Positions 35,660-45,361 are shown, numbered from the stretch's first letter. The stretch: DNA of 64,000 nucleotides from JBGSKV01 sp041740975 (GCA_041740975.1 JBGSKV010000038.1:1-64000), one strand, 5' to 3'. Notes: generated by a model from the sequence alone, not told the origin. A program made the numbers and translations.

Positions 35660-37204
35660 ATGGAAAAAAGTCATCCGAAATCGCAACTGACGACATTTCG
35701 TTCCCAAACATTATTGGGTGGCGGACAAGATAAGATTGATGCGCAGCATAAACGCGGCAAGATGACTGCTCGCGAACGCGTTGAGTTTTTGATGGATCCC
35801 GGATCGTTTATTGAGTTCGACGCTTTTGTCACGCATGACTGCATAGACTTCGGCATGGCCGACAAGAAAATACTCGGAGACGGCGTCATCACCGGGATGG
35901 GGACGATTGACGGACGAAACACCTATATTTTTGCACAGGACTTTACCGTTTTTGGCGGTAGCCTGAGCCAGATGATGGCCAGAAAAATCTGTAAAGTCAT
36001 GGACTTGGCGGTACAAAATGGCGCGCCGATCATCGGAATCAACGACTCCGGGGGTGCGCGCATTCAAGAAGGTGTCGCTTCTTTGGGTGGGTACGCCGAT
36101 ATTTTTTTCCGCAACGTACAGGCCAGCGGCGTGATTCCGCAGTTTTCTTTAGTCATGGGACCTTGTGCCGGTGGTGCGGTGTATTCTCCGGCGATCACCG
36201 ACTTTATTTTGATGGTCGAACAGACCAGTCATATGTTTATCACCGGACCGGATGTTATCAAGACGGTTACGGGTGAAGAAGTGGATTTTGAGGATTTGGG
36301 TGGCGCGGCGGTGCATTGCCAAGACAGTGGCGTTGCGGATCTGAAGTCGCCAAGCGAAGCGGATGCGCTGCAAGCTTTCAAAACTCTTTTCAGTTATTTA
36401 CCTTCGAATAATTTAGAATCTCCCCCATCAACCACGGAATTTTCCGCTCCAGCCTCAGACAAGTTGAGTGCTTTGGTCCCCGAAAATGCCAACCAACCTT
36501 ATGATGCGAGGCAGTTGATTCGCAGTATTGTCGATGTGGATTCTTTTTTTGAAATGAAACCTGACTTCGCGCCCAATATCACGACCGGCTTTGCTCGTCT
36601 GGCAGGACAATCCGTCGGTATTCTCGCCAATAATCCAGCCCATTTGGCCGGTGTCCTCGATATTAATAGTTCGGTCAAAGCCGCGCGATTCGTACGATTC
36701 TGCGACGCGTTCAATATTCCGCTGGTGACGTTTGTGGATGTCCCTGGTTTTTTGCCAGGTACTCAGCAAGAGTACGGCGGCATCATTCGCCATGGCGCGA
36801 AACTTTTATACGCGTACTCTGAAGCCACCGTTCCCAAATTAGCCGTTATCATTCGTAAGGCTTATGGCGGTGCATATGATGTTATGAGCTCCAAACATAT
36901 CGGCGCGGATTTGAACCTGGCTTGGCCAGGTGCAGAGATTGCCGTCATGGGCGCCGAAGGCGCGTGCAATGTAATCTTTCGTGCCGAAATCAAAGCTGCG
37001 AAAGATCCGGCGGCAAAGCGAAAAGAACTGACGGACGACTACGCGAAAACATTTGCCAATCCATATATCGCCGCCAGCCGCGGTTATATCGACGCGGTGA
37101 TTTTTCCGGAAGAGACGCGCGACTATTTGATTAGGGGTTTGGCAGCGATGAAAACCAAACGCGTCCAACGCCCGAAGCGCAAGCATGGCAATATTCCACT
37201 TTAA
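35660..37204 (+). CDS. pccB: Acyl-CoA carboxylase carboxyltransferase subunit
   Basis: Transfers the carboxyl group from biotin to an acyl-CoA (propionyl- or acetyl-CoA). 514 residues, typical of PccB/AccD5 proteins. Motifs: KMTARERVEFLMDPGSF, FAQDFTVFGGSLSQM, INDSGGARIQEGV, GPCAGGAVYSPA, and in the second half DVPGFLPGTQQEYGG and AYGGAYDVMSSKH. Substrate preference cannot be read off with certainty. Heads the pccB-pccA-carrier run, which encodes all parts of one enzyme. Confidence 0.92.
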   Translation: MEKSHPKSQLTTFRSQTLLGGGQDKIDAQHKRGKMTARERVEFLMDPGSFIEFDAFVTHDCIDFGMADKKILGDGVITGMGTIDGRNTYIFAQDFTVFGGSLSQMMARKICKVMDLAVQNGAPIIGINDSGGARIQEGVASLGGYADIFFRNVQASGVIPQFSLVMGPCAGGAVYSPAITDFILMVEQTSHMFITGPDVIKTVTGEEVDFEDLGGAAVHCQDSGVADLKSPSEADALQAFKTLFSYLPSNNLESPPSTTEFSAPASDKLSALVPENANQPYDARQLIRSIVDVDSFFEMKPDFAPNITTGFARLAGQSVGILANNPAHLAGVLDINSSVKAARFVRFCDAFNIPLVTFVDVPGFLPGTQQEYGGIIRHGAKLLYAYSEATVPKLAVIIRKAYGGAYDVMSSKHIGADLNLAWPGAEIAVMGAEGACNVIFRAEIKAAKDPAAKRKELTDDYAKTFANPYIAASRGYIDAVIFPEETRDYLIRGLAAMKTKRVQRPKRKHGNIPL

Positions 37205-37229
37205 TTTTTTTAATGGAAAAGGCATCTCA

Positions 37230-38741
37230 GTGTTCAATCGAGTGTTCATTGCAAATCGAGGCGAAATAGCAGTTCGTATCATTCGCTGCTTGCGCGAGAT
37301 GGGTGTCGAGTCGGTTGTCGGTTACTCCGATCCAGACCAGTACAGTATGGCGACACAGATGGCGGATTTTGCTGTTCCACTCAATGGTACCAGCTCAGCC
37401 GATACGTACTTACACATTCCAAAGCTCATCGAAGCCATCAAAAAAACAAAATCGGAAGCTGTGCATCCTGGCTACGGCTTTTTGTCTGAGAATGCAGAGT
37501 TTGCCGAAGCCGTTAAAAAAACGGGCGCCGTATTTATTGGACCCTCACCGCAGGCCATTCGCAGCATGGGCGACAAAGTTGAAGCCAAATCCATTATGCA
37601 GGCGCAAGGTATTCCGATAGTTCCCGGAGTGACAACTGCCCTAGAAGATCTGTCCCATCTCAAAAAAGCTGCCAAAGACATCGGCTTTCCATTGATTCTC
37701 AAAGCAGCGGCGGGGGGCGGCGGGCGTGGTATGCGTGTCGTCCACGAAGAAAGTGAACTCGAGAAAGCTTTCGAAGCTTGCAAGCGTGAAGCGCAGGCCT
37801 ACTTCAGTAACCCAGCCATTTTTTGTGAGCGCTATATTCAGAATCCCCGCCACATTGAATTTCAAGTTCTCTTAGATCACAAACAAAATGGTGTGCATTT
37901 GTTTGAGCGCGACTGCAGTATCCAACGTCGCCATCAAAAGCTAGTCGAAGAAGCTCCTAGCCAATATCTCAACGCTGCCCAGCGCGAAAAACTCGGAGCC
38001 CTCGCTGTCAAAGCAGCGCAGGCCGTAAAATACAGTGGCGCCGGTACGGTCGAGTTTATTTGTGAGTCGCCCGACAAAGCCTATTTTATGGAAATGAATA
38101 CACGCATTCAGGTGGAGCATCCCGTCACGGAAGCCATCACGGGTGTGGATTTGATTCGCCAGCAGTTATTGGTGGCTTCGGGTGAATCGTTGCAACTCAA
38201 ACAAAACGATATTCAGATACGTGGCTGGGCCATCGAATGTCGCATTAACGCTGAGGATCCGGCCCATGATTTTCGTCCTCATGCTGGCAAGGTCCGTAAA
38301 TTAGAATTTCCAAGTGGACCGTTTGTCCGCATCGATACATATTTACGTCAAGGCGACAGCGTGCCCGAGACGTACGACTCGATGATTGCCAAATTCATCG
38401 TTTGGGGTGAAGACCGTGATCAAGCCATCGCACGCATGCTTCGCGCTTTGGCCGAAACCAGACTCGAGGGAATTCCCACGACTATCAAGTTTCATGAAGC
38501 TTTGTTCAGTATGAAAGATTTTCGCGACAGTAAGTTCGATACGAACTTTATTGAAAAAAACTACGACTCTCTTAAAACCAGTATGAATTCTGCAGAAAAC
38601 GTCGATGAAATTAGCTTGCTTTTAGCGAGCCTGTTGGCTCAGTCGCACTCGCAGCCAGTGACCTTGACGGGCGGACATCAGAATCCAGTTTCTCAGTGGC
38701 AAAACGCCGCGCGCCGTGAGGGGGTTCAGACCAACTCATGA
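37230..38741 (+). CDS. pccA: Biotin carboxylase subunit
   Basis: ATP-dependent carboxylation of the biotinyl carrier. The 503-residue protein has VFIANRGEIAVRIIR, HPGYGFLSENAEFA, the Gly-rich ATP loop KAAAGGGGRGMR, ERDCSIQRRHQK, and EMNTRIQVEHPVTE. GTG at 37230 gives the family N-terminus; an ATG at 37185 would overlap pccB and add 15 alien residues. The biotinyl domain is on a separate following gene rather than fused. Confidence 0.9.
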   Translation: MFNRVFIANRGEIAVRIIRCLREMGVESVVGYSDPDQYSMATQMADFAVPLNGTSSADTYLHIPKLIEAIKKTKSEAVHPGYGFLSENAEFAEAVKKTGAVFIGPSPQAIRSMGDKVEAKSIMQAQGIPIVPGVTTALEDLSHLKKAAKDIGFPLILKAAAGGGGRGMRVVHEESELEKAFEACKREAQAYFSNPAIFCERYIQNPRHIEFQVLLDHKQNGVHLFERDCSIQRRHQKLVEEAPSQYLNAAQREKLGALAVKAAQAVKYSGAGTVEFICESPDKAYFMEMNTRIQVEHPVTEAITGVDLIRQQLLVASGESLQLKQNDIQIRGWAIECRINAEDPAHDFRPHAGKVRKLEFPSGPFVRIDTYLRQGDSVPETYDSMIAKFIVWGEDRDQAIARMLRALAETRLEGIPTTIKFHEALFSMKDFRDSKFDTNFIEKNYDSLKTSMNSAENVDEISLLLASLLAQSHSQPVTLTGGHQNPVSQWQNAARREGVQTNS

Positions 38742-39301
38742 AATGGACCCAAATCACAAAAACTGAAAAGCAAAAGAATCTCAAAATCGAGCTACCTTCC
38801 CAGATAGTCGACAACCAAATTTTCGAGGTGAGCCTAGGCGACAAAAAAATAGAATGTCGATGGGATCGCTGGCACGGCGTGCTGAGTGTCATCGATGACG
38901 ATATTTCCAAACAATACCGGGTACGCGCCAGCTCCGTGCAAAAAAATGCCGGCGGTGACTATGATGTGACATTAGAATATATTTCCCCGGGTAAGACGGT
39001 TGCTACCAATGTCGGAGTCGTCATGGGTCTTGACTCACCGGGACGCGAACAACGCCAAAAAATCACTGGGAAAAGTGGCTTTGTTCTAAAATCACCAATG
39101 AACGGAAAAGTACTCGAAATTGCCGTAAAAATCGGCCAAAAAGTAGAGACGGGGCAAGTGTTAGTCGTCATAGAAGCCATGAAAATGGAAAATACGATCA
39201 TCGCCGAACATGAAGGTACGATTGAATCCATTCAAACGGAAAAGAACGCCGTCGTCACGGCGGGCCAAGTTCTTATCAAAGCCAAATCGGTTTCCTCATG
39301 A
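38738..39301 (+). CDS. Biotinyl carrier domain protein
   Basis: Carries CO2 on biotin between the carboxylase and transferase subunits. 187 residues: an N-terminal beta domain like the BT (linker) domain of PccA, and a C-terminal biotinyl domain with VIEAMKMENTI, biotinylated on Lys149. Its start overlaps pccA by four bases (ATGA) and its end overlaps pgpA likewise, so translation is coupled. Confidence 0.9.
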   Translation: MKWTQITKTEKQKNLKIELPSQIVDNQIFEVSLGDKKIECRWDRWHGVLSVIDDDISKQYRVRASSVQKNAGGDYDVTLEYISPGKTVATNVGVVMGLDSPGREQRQKITGKSGFVLKSPMNGKVLEIAVKIGQKVETGQVLVVIEAMKMENTIIAEHEGTIESIQTEKNAVVTAGQVLIKAKSVSS

Positions 39302-39822
39302 AGTTAAGAGATCCATGGTTTGTGTATGCGGCGACGGGTCTCGGCATTGGTCGTTTGCCGGGTCTTGCCAATCTGCCGCGCATTGGCAATATTACCAAAG
39401 AAAAACGCCTACCGCGATTTGCGCAGATTCCCAAAATGCCGGGAACATGGGGATCGCTCTTAGGGCTTCCTCTGGCATGGTTTATCCAACCATTGGGAAT
39501 CCAAATTGTCGCGATTTCGATTGCGGCATTATTTATATTTAGCATGTATGTCATCGCAAAAACGGAGGCGTACTGGGGACGTCACGATGCGCCACAAATT
39601 GTCATCGACGAAGTTCTTGGCCAATATATTGGCGTGGTTTTTCTGCCGCCCAATCTAGCGCTCTATTTGCTGGGTTTTATCATTTTTCGCTTTTTTGATA
39701 TTCGCAAGCCTTTTTTTATCGGCTGGTTGGACCGAAAACTGCCTGGTGCATGGGGAACATTGCTTGATGACGTCGCAGCGGGCGTGGTCACGGCTTTACT
39801 TCTCATTTTGATGCCGGTATAA
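39298..39822 (+). CDS. pgpA: Phosphatidylglycerophosphatase A
   Basis: Dephosphorylates phosphatidylglycerol phosphate to phosphatidylglycerol at the inner membrane. 174 residues with the motifs MPGTWGSLLG and PQIVIDEVLGQYIG and a C-terminal FFDIRKPFFIGWLDR ... GTLLDDVAAG. An N-terminal ~48-residue stretch (KLRDPWFVYAATGLGIGRLPG) is longer than in most homologues. Why it sits with acyl-CoA carboxylase is not obvious. Confidence 0.88.
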   Translation: MKLRDPWFVYAATGLGIGRLPGLANLPRIGNITKEKRLPRFAQIPKMPGTWGSLLGLPLAWFIQPLGIQIVAISIAALFIFSMYVIAKTEAYWGRHDAPQIVIDEVLGQYIGVVFLPPNLALYLLGFIIFRFFDIRKPFFIGWLDRKLPGAWGTLLDDVAAGVVTALLLILMPV

Positions 39823-39864
39823 AAGATCACCGATTTTTTTCGACTAATGTTGAGGAGCGAACCA

Positions 39865-40284
39865 TTGGAAAAGACACTTTCGATTATTAAACCTGATGGC
39901 GTTCGGCGCAATCTCATTGGCAGCATTGTTGCCAAGTTTGAAGAAGCCGATCTAAAAATTGCCGCCATGCAAATGAAATGGCTGTCGACTCGTGAAGCGG
40001 AAGGCTTTTATGCCGTTCACAAAGCGCGTCCTTTTTTCGGCGAGCTTGTCGAGTACATGACTTCTGGCCCTGTCGTTGTGATGGTGCTGGAAGGTAAGAA
40101 TGCCGTGAAACGCAACCGTGAAATCATGGGCGCTACCAATCCAAAAGATGCCGACAAGGGAACGATTCGTGCAGAGTTTGGTATTGATATCGGGCAAAAC
40201 ACTGTGCACGGTTCGGATGCAACTGAAACTGCCGAAGTGGAAGTGAGTTACTTCTTTCCTGGCACTCAAATTATGGCTGATTAA
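39865..40284 (+). CDS. ndk: Nucleoside diphosphate kinase
   Basis: Balances NTP pools by transferring phosphate through His115 (motif NTVHGSDA). 139 residues, full family length; KTLSIIKPDGVRRN at the N-terminus and RPFFGELVEYMTSGPV for the nucleotide pocket. TTG at 39865 is chosen because GAGGAG lies seven bases upstream; the ATG at 39847 would place the ribosome site inside the gene. Confidence 0.94.
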   Translation: MEKTLSIIKPDGVRRNLIGSIVAKFEEADLKIAAMQMKWLSTREAEGFYAVHKARPFFGELVEYMTSGPVVVMVLEGKNAVKRNREIMGATNPKDADKGTIRAEFGIDIGQNTVHGSDATETAEVEVSYFFPGTQIMAD

Positions 40285-40286
40285 AC

Positions 40287-42830
40287 GTGAATGCTTCTTT
40301 AGTTTCGCAAATTGCGCAAGAACTTAAACTTCAAGATTATCAGGTCAGTGCAGTCGTACAGCTAACAAGCGAAGACTGCACGGTACCATTCATAGCTCGC
40401 TACCGAAAAGAACGTACGGGTACTCTGGATGAAGTCCAAATTCGGGCGATCATCGAGCGTTACAATTACGTTATGGAGCTTGAAAAACTCAAAGAACAGT
40501 GCCTTGCGGTTATCCGCACACAGGCTGAGCAAAAGCCTGAGCTCAAACCAAAACTTCCCGAAATTGAAAAACAAGTTCGAGCTTGCCAGACGAAGCAACA
40601 GCTCGAAGATGTCTATATGCCTTATCGTCCGAAACGTCGTACGAAGGCACAAATCGCTACGGAAAAAGGCCTCGAACCTCTCGCTAAACTTATTATGACC
40701 AAACTCAGCGAGGGCGCGGACCTTCTGGTCACTGCGACACCTTTTGTAAACGCGACTAACGAAAAAATTGCGGCGGAACTTCGGGTGCAAAATGAAGCGG
40801 AAGCTTTGCAGGGAGCCTCCGATATTGTCGCCGAACAGCTGAGTGAATCGGCATCTATTCGCGATCTTGTCCGAAGACTTATGTATGCGACGGGCCGCCA
40901 AGTGGCAAAAGCCAACACGATTGATGATGCGCTTGGAAAAGTACGCGACGCTAAAAAAACCGCAAAATTCCAAGAAAAAATGGACAAGTTTACCAACTAT
41001 TTTGATTACGATGAGCCGATTGGCAAAATCCCTCCGCACCGCATCATGGCTTTGCGCCGAGGCGAATCCGAGAAATGCTTAATCGTGAATTTGGTAGTGG
41101 ATGAACCACAAATTTTGCAGAGTATGAAAGACCAAATCTTACAAGATAAAGTCTGCCACACTTCCACGAAAGAATGGTTGGAAGCTATGGTGAAGTCGTC
41201 TTACCGCCGCCTACTGTCTCCTTCTATCGAAACCGAAATTCGTTTGGAACTGAAAGAGCGCGCCGAAAAAGAGGCTATCCGCGTATTTTCCGACAACCTT
41301 GGCAAACTTTTGATGTTGCCCCCTATTCCATCCGCAACGGTTTGTGGAATCGATCCAGGTGTACGCACGGGATCGAAGTGTGCCGTCGTTTCGAGTACCG
41401 GAACTTATGTGGACGCGATTACGATATATCCAAACTTCTCGGATGCAGCTTCCACCGCTACCGATGAAGCTCGTAAAAACCTGCGTGATCTTTTGATTTC
41501 AAAAAATGTCGGCTATATCGCCATCGGCAACGGCACGGGCAGTGAAAAAATCGGCCAACTGGTAGCGGAACTTCTTAAGTCGGAACCCGCTTTGCAAAAC
41601 GTTAAGCGCCTCATCGTCAATGAAGCCGGCGCGAGTGTCTATTCGACCGATGATATTGCTCGGGAGGAGTTTCCGGATTTGGACGTGACGATTCGCAGTG
41701 CCATTAGTATTGCGCGCCGCTTGCAAGATCCATTATCTGAGCTAGTCAAAATTGAGCCTCGCTCGATTGGCGTCGGCCAATATCAACATGATTTGAATGC
41801 GACCAAGCTTGGGAAAAGTTTGGCGGAAGTCGTTGAAAGTTGCGTAAACAAAGTTGGCGTTGACCTCAACACGGCAAGTTACAAACTCTTAAGTTACGTG
41901 TCGGGTATCCGTGCGACTGTGGCCAAAAATATCGTGCAGCATAGAGACAAGAACGGTCCATTCAAAAATCGCCAAGAACTTTTAGAAGTCAGTGGATTTG
42001 GTGGTAAGGCATTCGAACAAGCAGCAGGATTTTTGCGCATTAAAGGCGGTACGAACCCTCTTGATAATTCTTCCGTGCATCCGGAACGATATGAAATCGT
42101 GCAAAAAATAGCGGAAGATTTGAAGCAACCCATTGCGGCACTTATCGAACAGGAACATGTCGTAAAGAGTATTCCCATTGAAAATTATGTAAGTGAGACG
42201 GTTGGTTTGCCGACCCTGAAAGATATTGTTGACGAGCTTATCAAACCTGGCCGCGATCCGAGATCGGAAGGTTCGCGCTTGGCATTCTCAGCGGATGTGA
42301 GCAGCATTGAAGATCTGAAAGTTGATATGGTTTTGCCAGGTACCGTCACGAACGTTACAAACTTTGGTGCATTTGTCGATATTGGGGTCCATCACAATGG
42401 ATTGATTCATATCAGTGAACTTTCCAACCAGTTTGTAAAAGACGCGACGCAAATGATTCACGTCGGCGATGTCATTGAAGTCAAAGTCATTGATATCGAT
42501 TTGAAACGTAAGCGAATAAGCCTGAGCACCAAAACAGCACAGACTCAAACACCACCCCCATCGAGACCTCGGCAGCAAGATCGTCCGCCTCAGTCACCGC
42601 AAGGGCAAGGCCCTCGCGGTCAAAGACCGCCTCAGCAAGGCCAGAGACCACCACATCGTGGTCAGAACCAACAGAATCGAGGCCATCGACCGCCTCAACA
42701 TGGGCAGAGACCACCTCAGCATCAAGGACCAAGGCCCGTCGCTTCCTCGCAACGTCGAGACCACAAGCCTTCCAAGCCCGAGCAGAATTATACGCTCGAT
42801 GATTTAATGGCTAAGTTCAAAACGAAATAA
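40287..42830 (+). CDS. tex: Tex-family S1 RNA-binding protein
   Basis: Conserved RNA-binding transcription factor. The 847-residue protein has the Tex N-terminal helical domain (FIARYRKERTGTLDE), a YqgF/RuvC-like domain (VCGIDPGVRTGSKCAVV near 350), helix-hairpin-helix units (LSYVSGIRATVAKNIVQHR), and an S1 domain (GTVTNVTNFGAFVDIGVH). An unusual ~95-residue tail rich in Pro, Gln, Arg and Gly follows, ending LDDLMAKFKTK; such tails often bind RNA. GTG start two bases after ndk. Confidence 0.93.
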   Translation: MNASLVSQIAQELKLQDYQVSAVVQLTSEDCTVPFIARYRKERTGTLDEVQIRAIIERYNYVMELEKLKEQCLAVIRTQAEQKPELKPKLPEIEKQVRACQTKQQLEDVYMPYRPKRRTKAQIATEKGLEPLAKLIMTKLSEGADLLVTATPFVNATNEKIAAELRVQNEAEALQGASDIVAEQLSESASIRDLVRRLMYATGRQVAKANTIDDALGKVRDAKKTAKFQEKMDKFTNYFDYDEPIGKIPPHRIMALRRGESEKCLIVNLVVDEPQILQSMKDQILQDKVCHTSTKEWLEAMVKSSYRRLLSPSIETEIRLELKERAEKEAIRVFSDNLGKLLMLPPIPSATVCGIDPGVRTGSKCAVVSSTGTYVDAITIYPNFSDAASTATDEARKNLRDLLISKNVGYIAIGNGTGSEKIGQLVAELLKSEPALQNVKRLIVNEAGASVYSTDDIAREEFPDLDVTIRSAISIARRLQDPLSELVKIEPRSIGVGQYQHDLNATKLGKSLAEVVESCVNKVGVDLNTASYKLLSYVSGIRATVAKNIVQHRDKNGPFKNRQELLEVSGFGGKAFEQAAGFLRIKGGTNPLDNSSVHPERYEIVQKIAEDLKQPIAALIEQEHVVKSIPIENYVSETVGLPTLKDIVDELIKPGRDPRSEGSRLAFSADVSSIEDLKVDMVLPGTVTNVTNFGAFVDIGVHHNGLIHISELSNQFVKDATQMIHVGDVIEVKVIDIDLKRKRISLSTKTAQTQTPPPSRPRQQDRPPQSPQGQGPRGQRPPQQGQRPPHRGQNQQNRGHRPPQHGQRPPQHQGPRPVASSQRRDHKPSKPEQNYTLDDLMAKFKTK

Positions 42831-42837
42831 ATATTTA

Positions 42838-42912
42838 TCGTCATCCCGATGCGAAAGCCGCTCATCCAGAGCGCAGCGAAGGATGACGAAAGACTTTGCT
42901 CTGGATGACCTT
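42838..42912. repeat. Dispersed hairpin repeat, copy A
   Basis: CGTCATCC...GGATGACG inverted repeat followed by GAAAGACTTTGCTCTGGATGACC. The part GCGAAGGATGACG-AAGA-TTGCT-GGATGAC is shared with copy B at 51780-51852. Lies after tex. Confidence 0.7.
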
Positions 42913-42991
42913 ACTCAGTAAGACGGGTTGCCACCCCACCCCTAAACGATTATTATAGCTGAACATTCAATCTTAATGGATAGGTCGGACT

Positions 42992-44488
42992 ATGCGTGAG
43001 TGGAGATTGCGATTAATCGCTTTGGTGGGACTAGCTTTGTCCAGCGGCGCTGTCCATGCGGAACCGTGGCTCGCAAACAAATTTGCAAATAATTGCTCCA
43101 GTTGTCATGCGCCGGGTCGCAAGAATGTCGAGTTTAAAGATCGCCGTTGTTCACTCTCATGCCAAAGTTGCCACGTCAATCCGAATGGCGGCGGCCTTCG
43201 AAACCATTACGGTAAATGGAATGAAGATCATTGGCTTGGCTCCATCAAACTGCAAGGCTTTCTAAAATCTAAAAATGCCCCTGCGCCGTTTCCTGAACAA
43301 AAATACGCAAAAATCGGCGAGAATCGCGTTATTCGTAAACTTTTCGCCAAGGTCGGCCCACCCTTGGTTTATGCCGAAGGTCGCCCAACTGATTTGCATG
43401 CCTACGGTCCGGAAGTTGATAAAAACTTCGAAGAAATTGTCACTGCCGAGAATCGCGACGACTGGCTTATGACTGTTCCCGAAGAAGATCCTTATCGCGA
43501 GATGGATCGAAGTAAAGTCGACGGCGGCGGGGATTTTCGGTTCGTCTCCAGGTATTTGGCCACTGTTCGAACATCCGCTGATGGCGCCGAAATTGATGGC
43601 ACAGAAACTGACAACTTTTTATTGTCTGGTGATATCGGTTTACGATTCCGTCCCATTCATCGCCACGTCCATTTGGTTTTAGAGAATCGATATATTGGCC
43701 ATCCCATTCACAAAGTCAGTGACTGGAATTCGGAGTTTGTTCGGCGAAGTATGTATGCGTTGGTCGATGACTTACCGTACAACAGCTTCGGAATGGTCGG
43801 CATCTACAAACCGCAAATCGGCGAGAATTCTGCAGACCATACCATCTTGAGCGAAGTCGTAAAAAGCCAAACCTTAGTCGACAACGATGAAAGTGGTTTT
43901 GCTTATGAGGGCCTATCTATAGGTGCTGCACCGGGAATTCCTTTCGTGAACTTACATGTTTTGGGTCGTCAGTATATCAACGGCAAAATGGCGAACGATA
44001 GCCACTTGGGCTTTGCGGCAAATGTCGGCGGCAGATTTACGAAGTACGGATTATCTTCGAGCTATACCTTTGTCTATAGCAACAGAGACGATTTGTCGGG
44101 AACGGAAGTGAAGGCTTTGATTCATGATGTGACCGTTGGGGCTAGCTTAGGTCGCACCACAATGAATCTGGATTTTATGTATTACAGCAAAAGTGTCGAT
44201 GAAAAGACTTATATCAATGGCACCTACTTTGGTGGCGAAACCAATTTTCGCACGTGGCGAGATGTATACGGGTTCGCAAACTTAGGGTACTTAACGACAT
44301 CCAGAACTCTTCGCCCTGGTTCCTCTTTGCAAATGCGCCTAGGTGCCAAAGGTTTCATCGTCCCAGGTGTTCAGTTAAGTTTGGCTTTTGTCTTTGATCA
44401 AGATGAAACCACAAGCGAAACTCCAAACACTGATAAGACTTCCTTTAGTCAAATCGGCGCGGTTACTCAAGTTCATCTTTATTTGTGA
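42992..44488 (+). CDS. Dihaem c-type cytochrome fused to a beta-barrel-like domain
   Basis: A 498-residue exported protein (signal peptide ending VHAEP). Two haem motifs, CSSCH (35-39) and CQSCH (57-61), with a nearby SLSCQSCHVNPNGGG like Geobacter-type multihaem proteins. From about residue 190 on, the sequence has alternating short amphipathic strands (for example FGLSSSYTFVYSNRDDLSG type) as in outer-membrane porins. An electron-conducting outer-membrane protein is plausible. Start ATG 42992 lacks a strong ribosome site. Eight bases before fmdB. Confidence 0.72.
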   Translation: MREWRLRLIALVGLALSSGAVHAEPWLANKFANNCSSCHAPGRKNVEFKDRRCSLSCQSCHVNPNGGGLRNHYGKWNEDHWLGSIKLQGFLKSKNAPAPFPEQKYAKIGENRVIRKLFAKVGPPLVYAEGRPTDLHAYGPEVDKNFEEIVTAENRDDWLMTVPEEDPYREMDRSKVDGGGDFRFVSRYLATVRTSADGAEIDGTETDNFLLSGDIGLRFRPIHRHVHLVLENRYIGHPIHKVSDWNSEFVRRSMYALVDDLPYNSFGMVGIYKPQIGENSADHTILSEVVKSQTLVDNDESGFAYEGLSIGAAPGIPFVNLHVLGRQYINGKMANDSHLGFAANVGGRFTKYGLSSSYTFVYSNRDDLSGTEVKALIHDVTVGASLGRTTMNLDFMYYSKSVDEKTYINGTYFGGETNFRTWRDVYGFANLGYLTTSRTLRPGSSLQMRLGAKGFIVPGVQLSLAFVFDQDETTSETPNTDKTSFSQIGAVTQVHLYL

Positions 44489-44495
44489 GGCCGTA

Positions 44496-44801
44496 ATGCC
44501 CATCTATGTTTATCAATGTCTGAAGTGCGAAGAAAAAATGGAAGTGATTCAAAAGGTCAATGAATCCTCCCCAGCTACATGCATACACTGCCAAGCTTCC
44601 GGCAACCTCAAAAAAATCATCAGCCCTATTTCATCTCGCAAAGTTGATAGGCCAACCGGAAATCCTAAAGAGCACGACATCCCGCCAGAGGCGTACCAAC
44701 CCCTCACTCCTGTACGGAATGAAAATCTGATTAAAGATAAAAAGACTGGGCATTACGTCGAAGCTGAACCCAATGATCCAAAGCTCGAGAAAACAAAGTA
44801 A
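44496..44801 (+). CDS. FmdB-type zinc ribbon protein
   Basis: A 101-residue protein with the FmdB zinc ribbon MPIYVYQCLKCEEKMEV...CIHCQASG, a small regulatory/nucleic-acid-binding domain, and a hydrophilic tail. ATG at 44496 with GAGG six bases upstream; the longer frame reads through the previous gene. Its stop codon TAA (44799-44801) is the first triplet of the 55-bp palindrome, so the element determines where this protein ends. Confidence 0.88.
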   Translation: MPIYVYQCLKCEEKMEVIQKVNESSPATCIHCQASGNLKKIISPISSRKVDRPTGNPKEHDIPPEAYQPLTPVRNENLIKDKKTGHYVEAEPNDPKLEKTK

Positions 44802-44914
44802 TTCGGTAATTCGGGGACACATAACTAAATTGTATAAATAAAAAGCCCAAAGTATTAAAACTTTGGGCTTTTTATTTATACAATTTAGTTATGTGTCCCC
44901 GAATTACCGAATTA
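44799..44914. repeat. Perfect 55-bp inverted repeat between convergent genes
   Basis: Arms 44799-44853 and 44860-44914 are exact complements with a six-base loop ATTAAA. The arms include TCGGGGACACATAACTAAAT and, centrally, AAAGCCCAAAGT. Both ends encode TAA, one for fmdB, one for the convergent cytochrome lipoprotein. The centre (AAAAAGCCCAAAG with TTT runs) serves as a bidirectional terminator. GGGGACACA-type palindromes are known near RAYT/Y1 transposases, so a MITE-like origin is possible. Confidence 0.93.
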
Positions 44915-45361
44915 ATTACACTTGGCTTCTTCGGTTAGCCAAGCATCGATGTTGGTTTGAGGTAAAGCCGAACTCTGATTGCCACCGCCATGACCGGGTG
45001 CTGCCAGATAAATTTTCTTGGTGAGAACGCCGACGCTGCCACTACTAAAACGAAGTAGAGCCAGACGATTGGAAGGCTGATCCACTAGACTAAAAGGTAA
45101 CGCTTGGTGAGAGGAGGTATGACAGCCAGACTCCGCACAGGTTGCTTCGATCGCGGGAGAGATGTTCTCTTCAAAAGCTACGAGAGCCGTTTTTTCGCAT
45201 TCGGAAAGGCCACCCGCTCCGTCCGCGCCATCAAACTCTTGATAGTCGGAACAAGCCAATGCTGAAAGCATGAGTCCTAGAACACATACGCGGCCAACAA
45301 AATAACTATGGAAGATTTTGTAAGTACGTTCGCAAAGTGTTTTTATTTTGCATGGTATCAA
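44912..45361 (-). CDS. Small haem-motif lipoprotein
   Basis: About 149 residues from a TTG at 45361, inside the end of the preceding gene; the start is uncertain. A signal region (VCVLGLMLSALACSDY) gives a lipobox. A single CAESGCH (Cx4CH, a variant haem-binding motif) and SLVDQPSNRLALLRFSS and AAPGHGGGNQSS are typical of small surface cytochromes. Last gene of the operon; its stop lies in the 55-bp palindrome. Confidence 0.7.
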   Translation of the reverse strand: MIPCKIKTLCERTYKIFHSYFVGRVCVLGLMLSALACSDYQEFDGADGAGGLSECEKTALVAFEENISPAIEATCAESGCHTSSHQALPFSLVDQPSNRLALLRFSSGSVGVLTKKIYLAAPGHGGGNQSSALPQTNIDAWLTEEAKCN

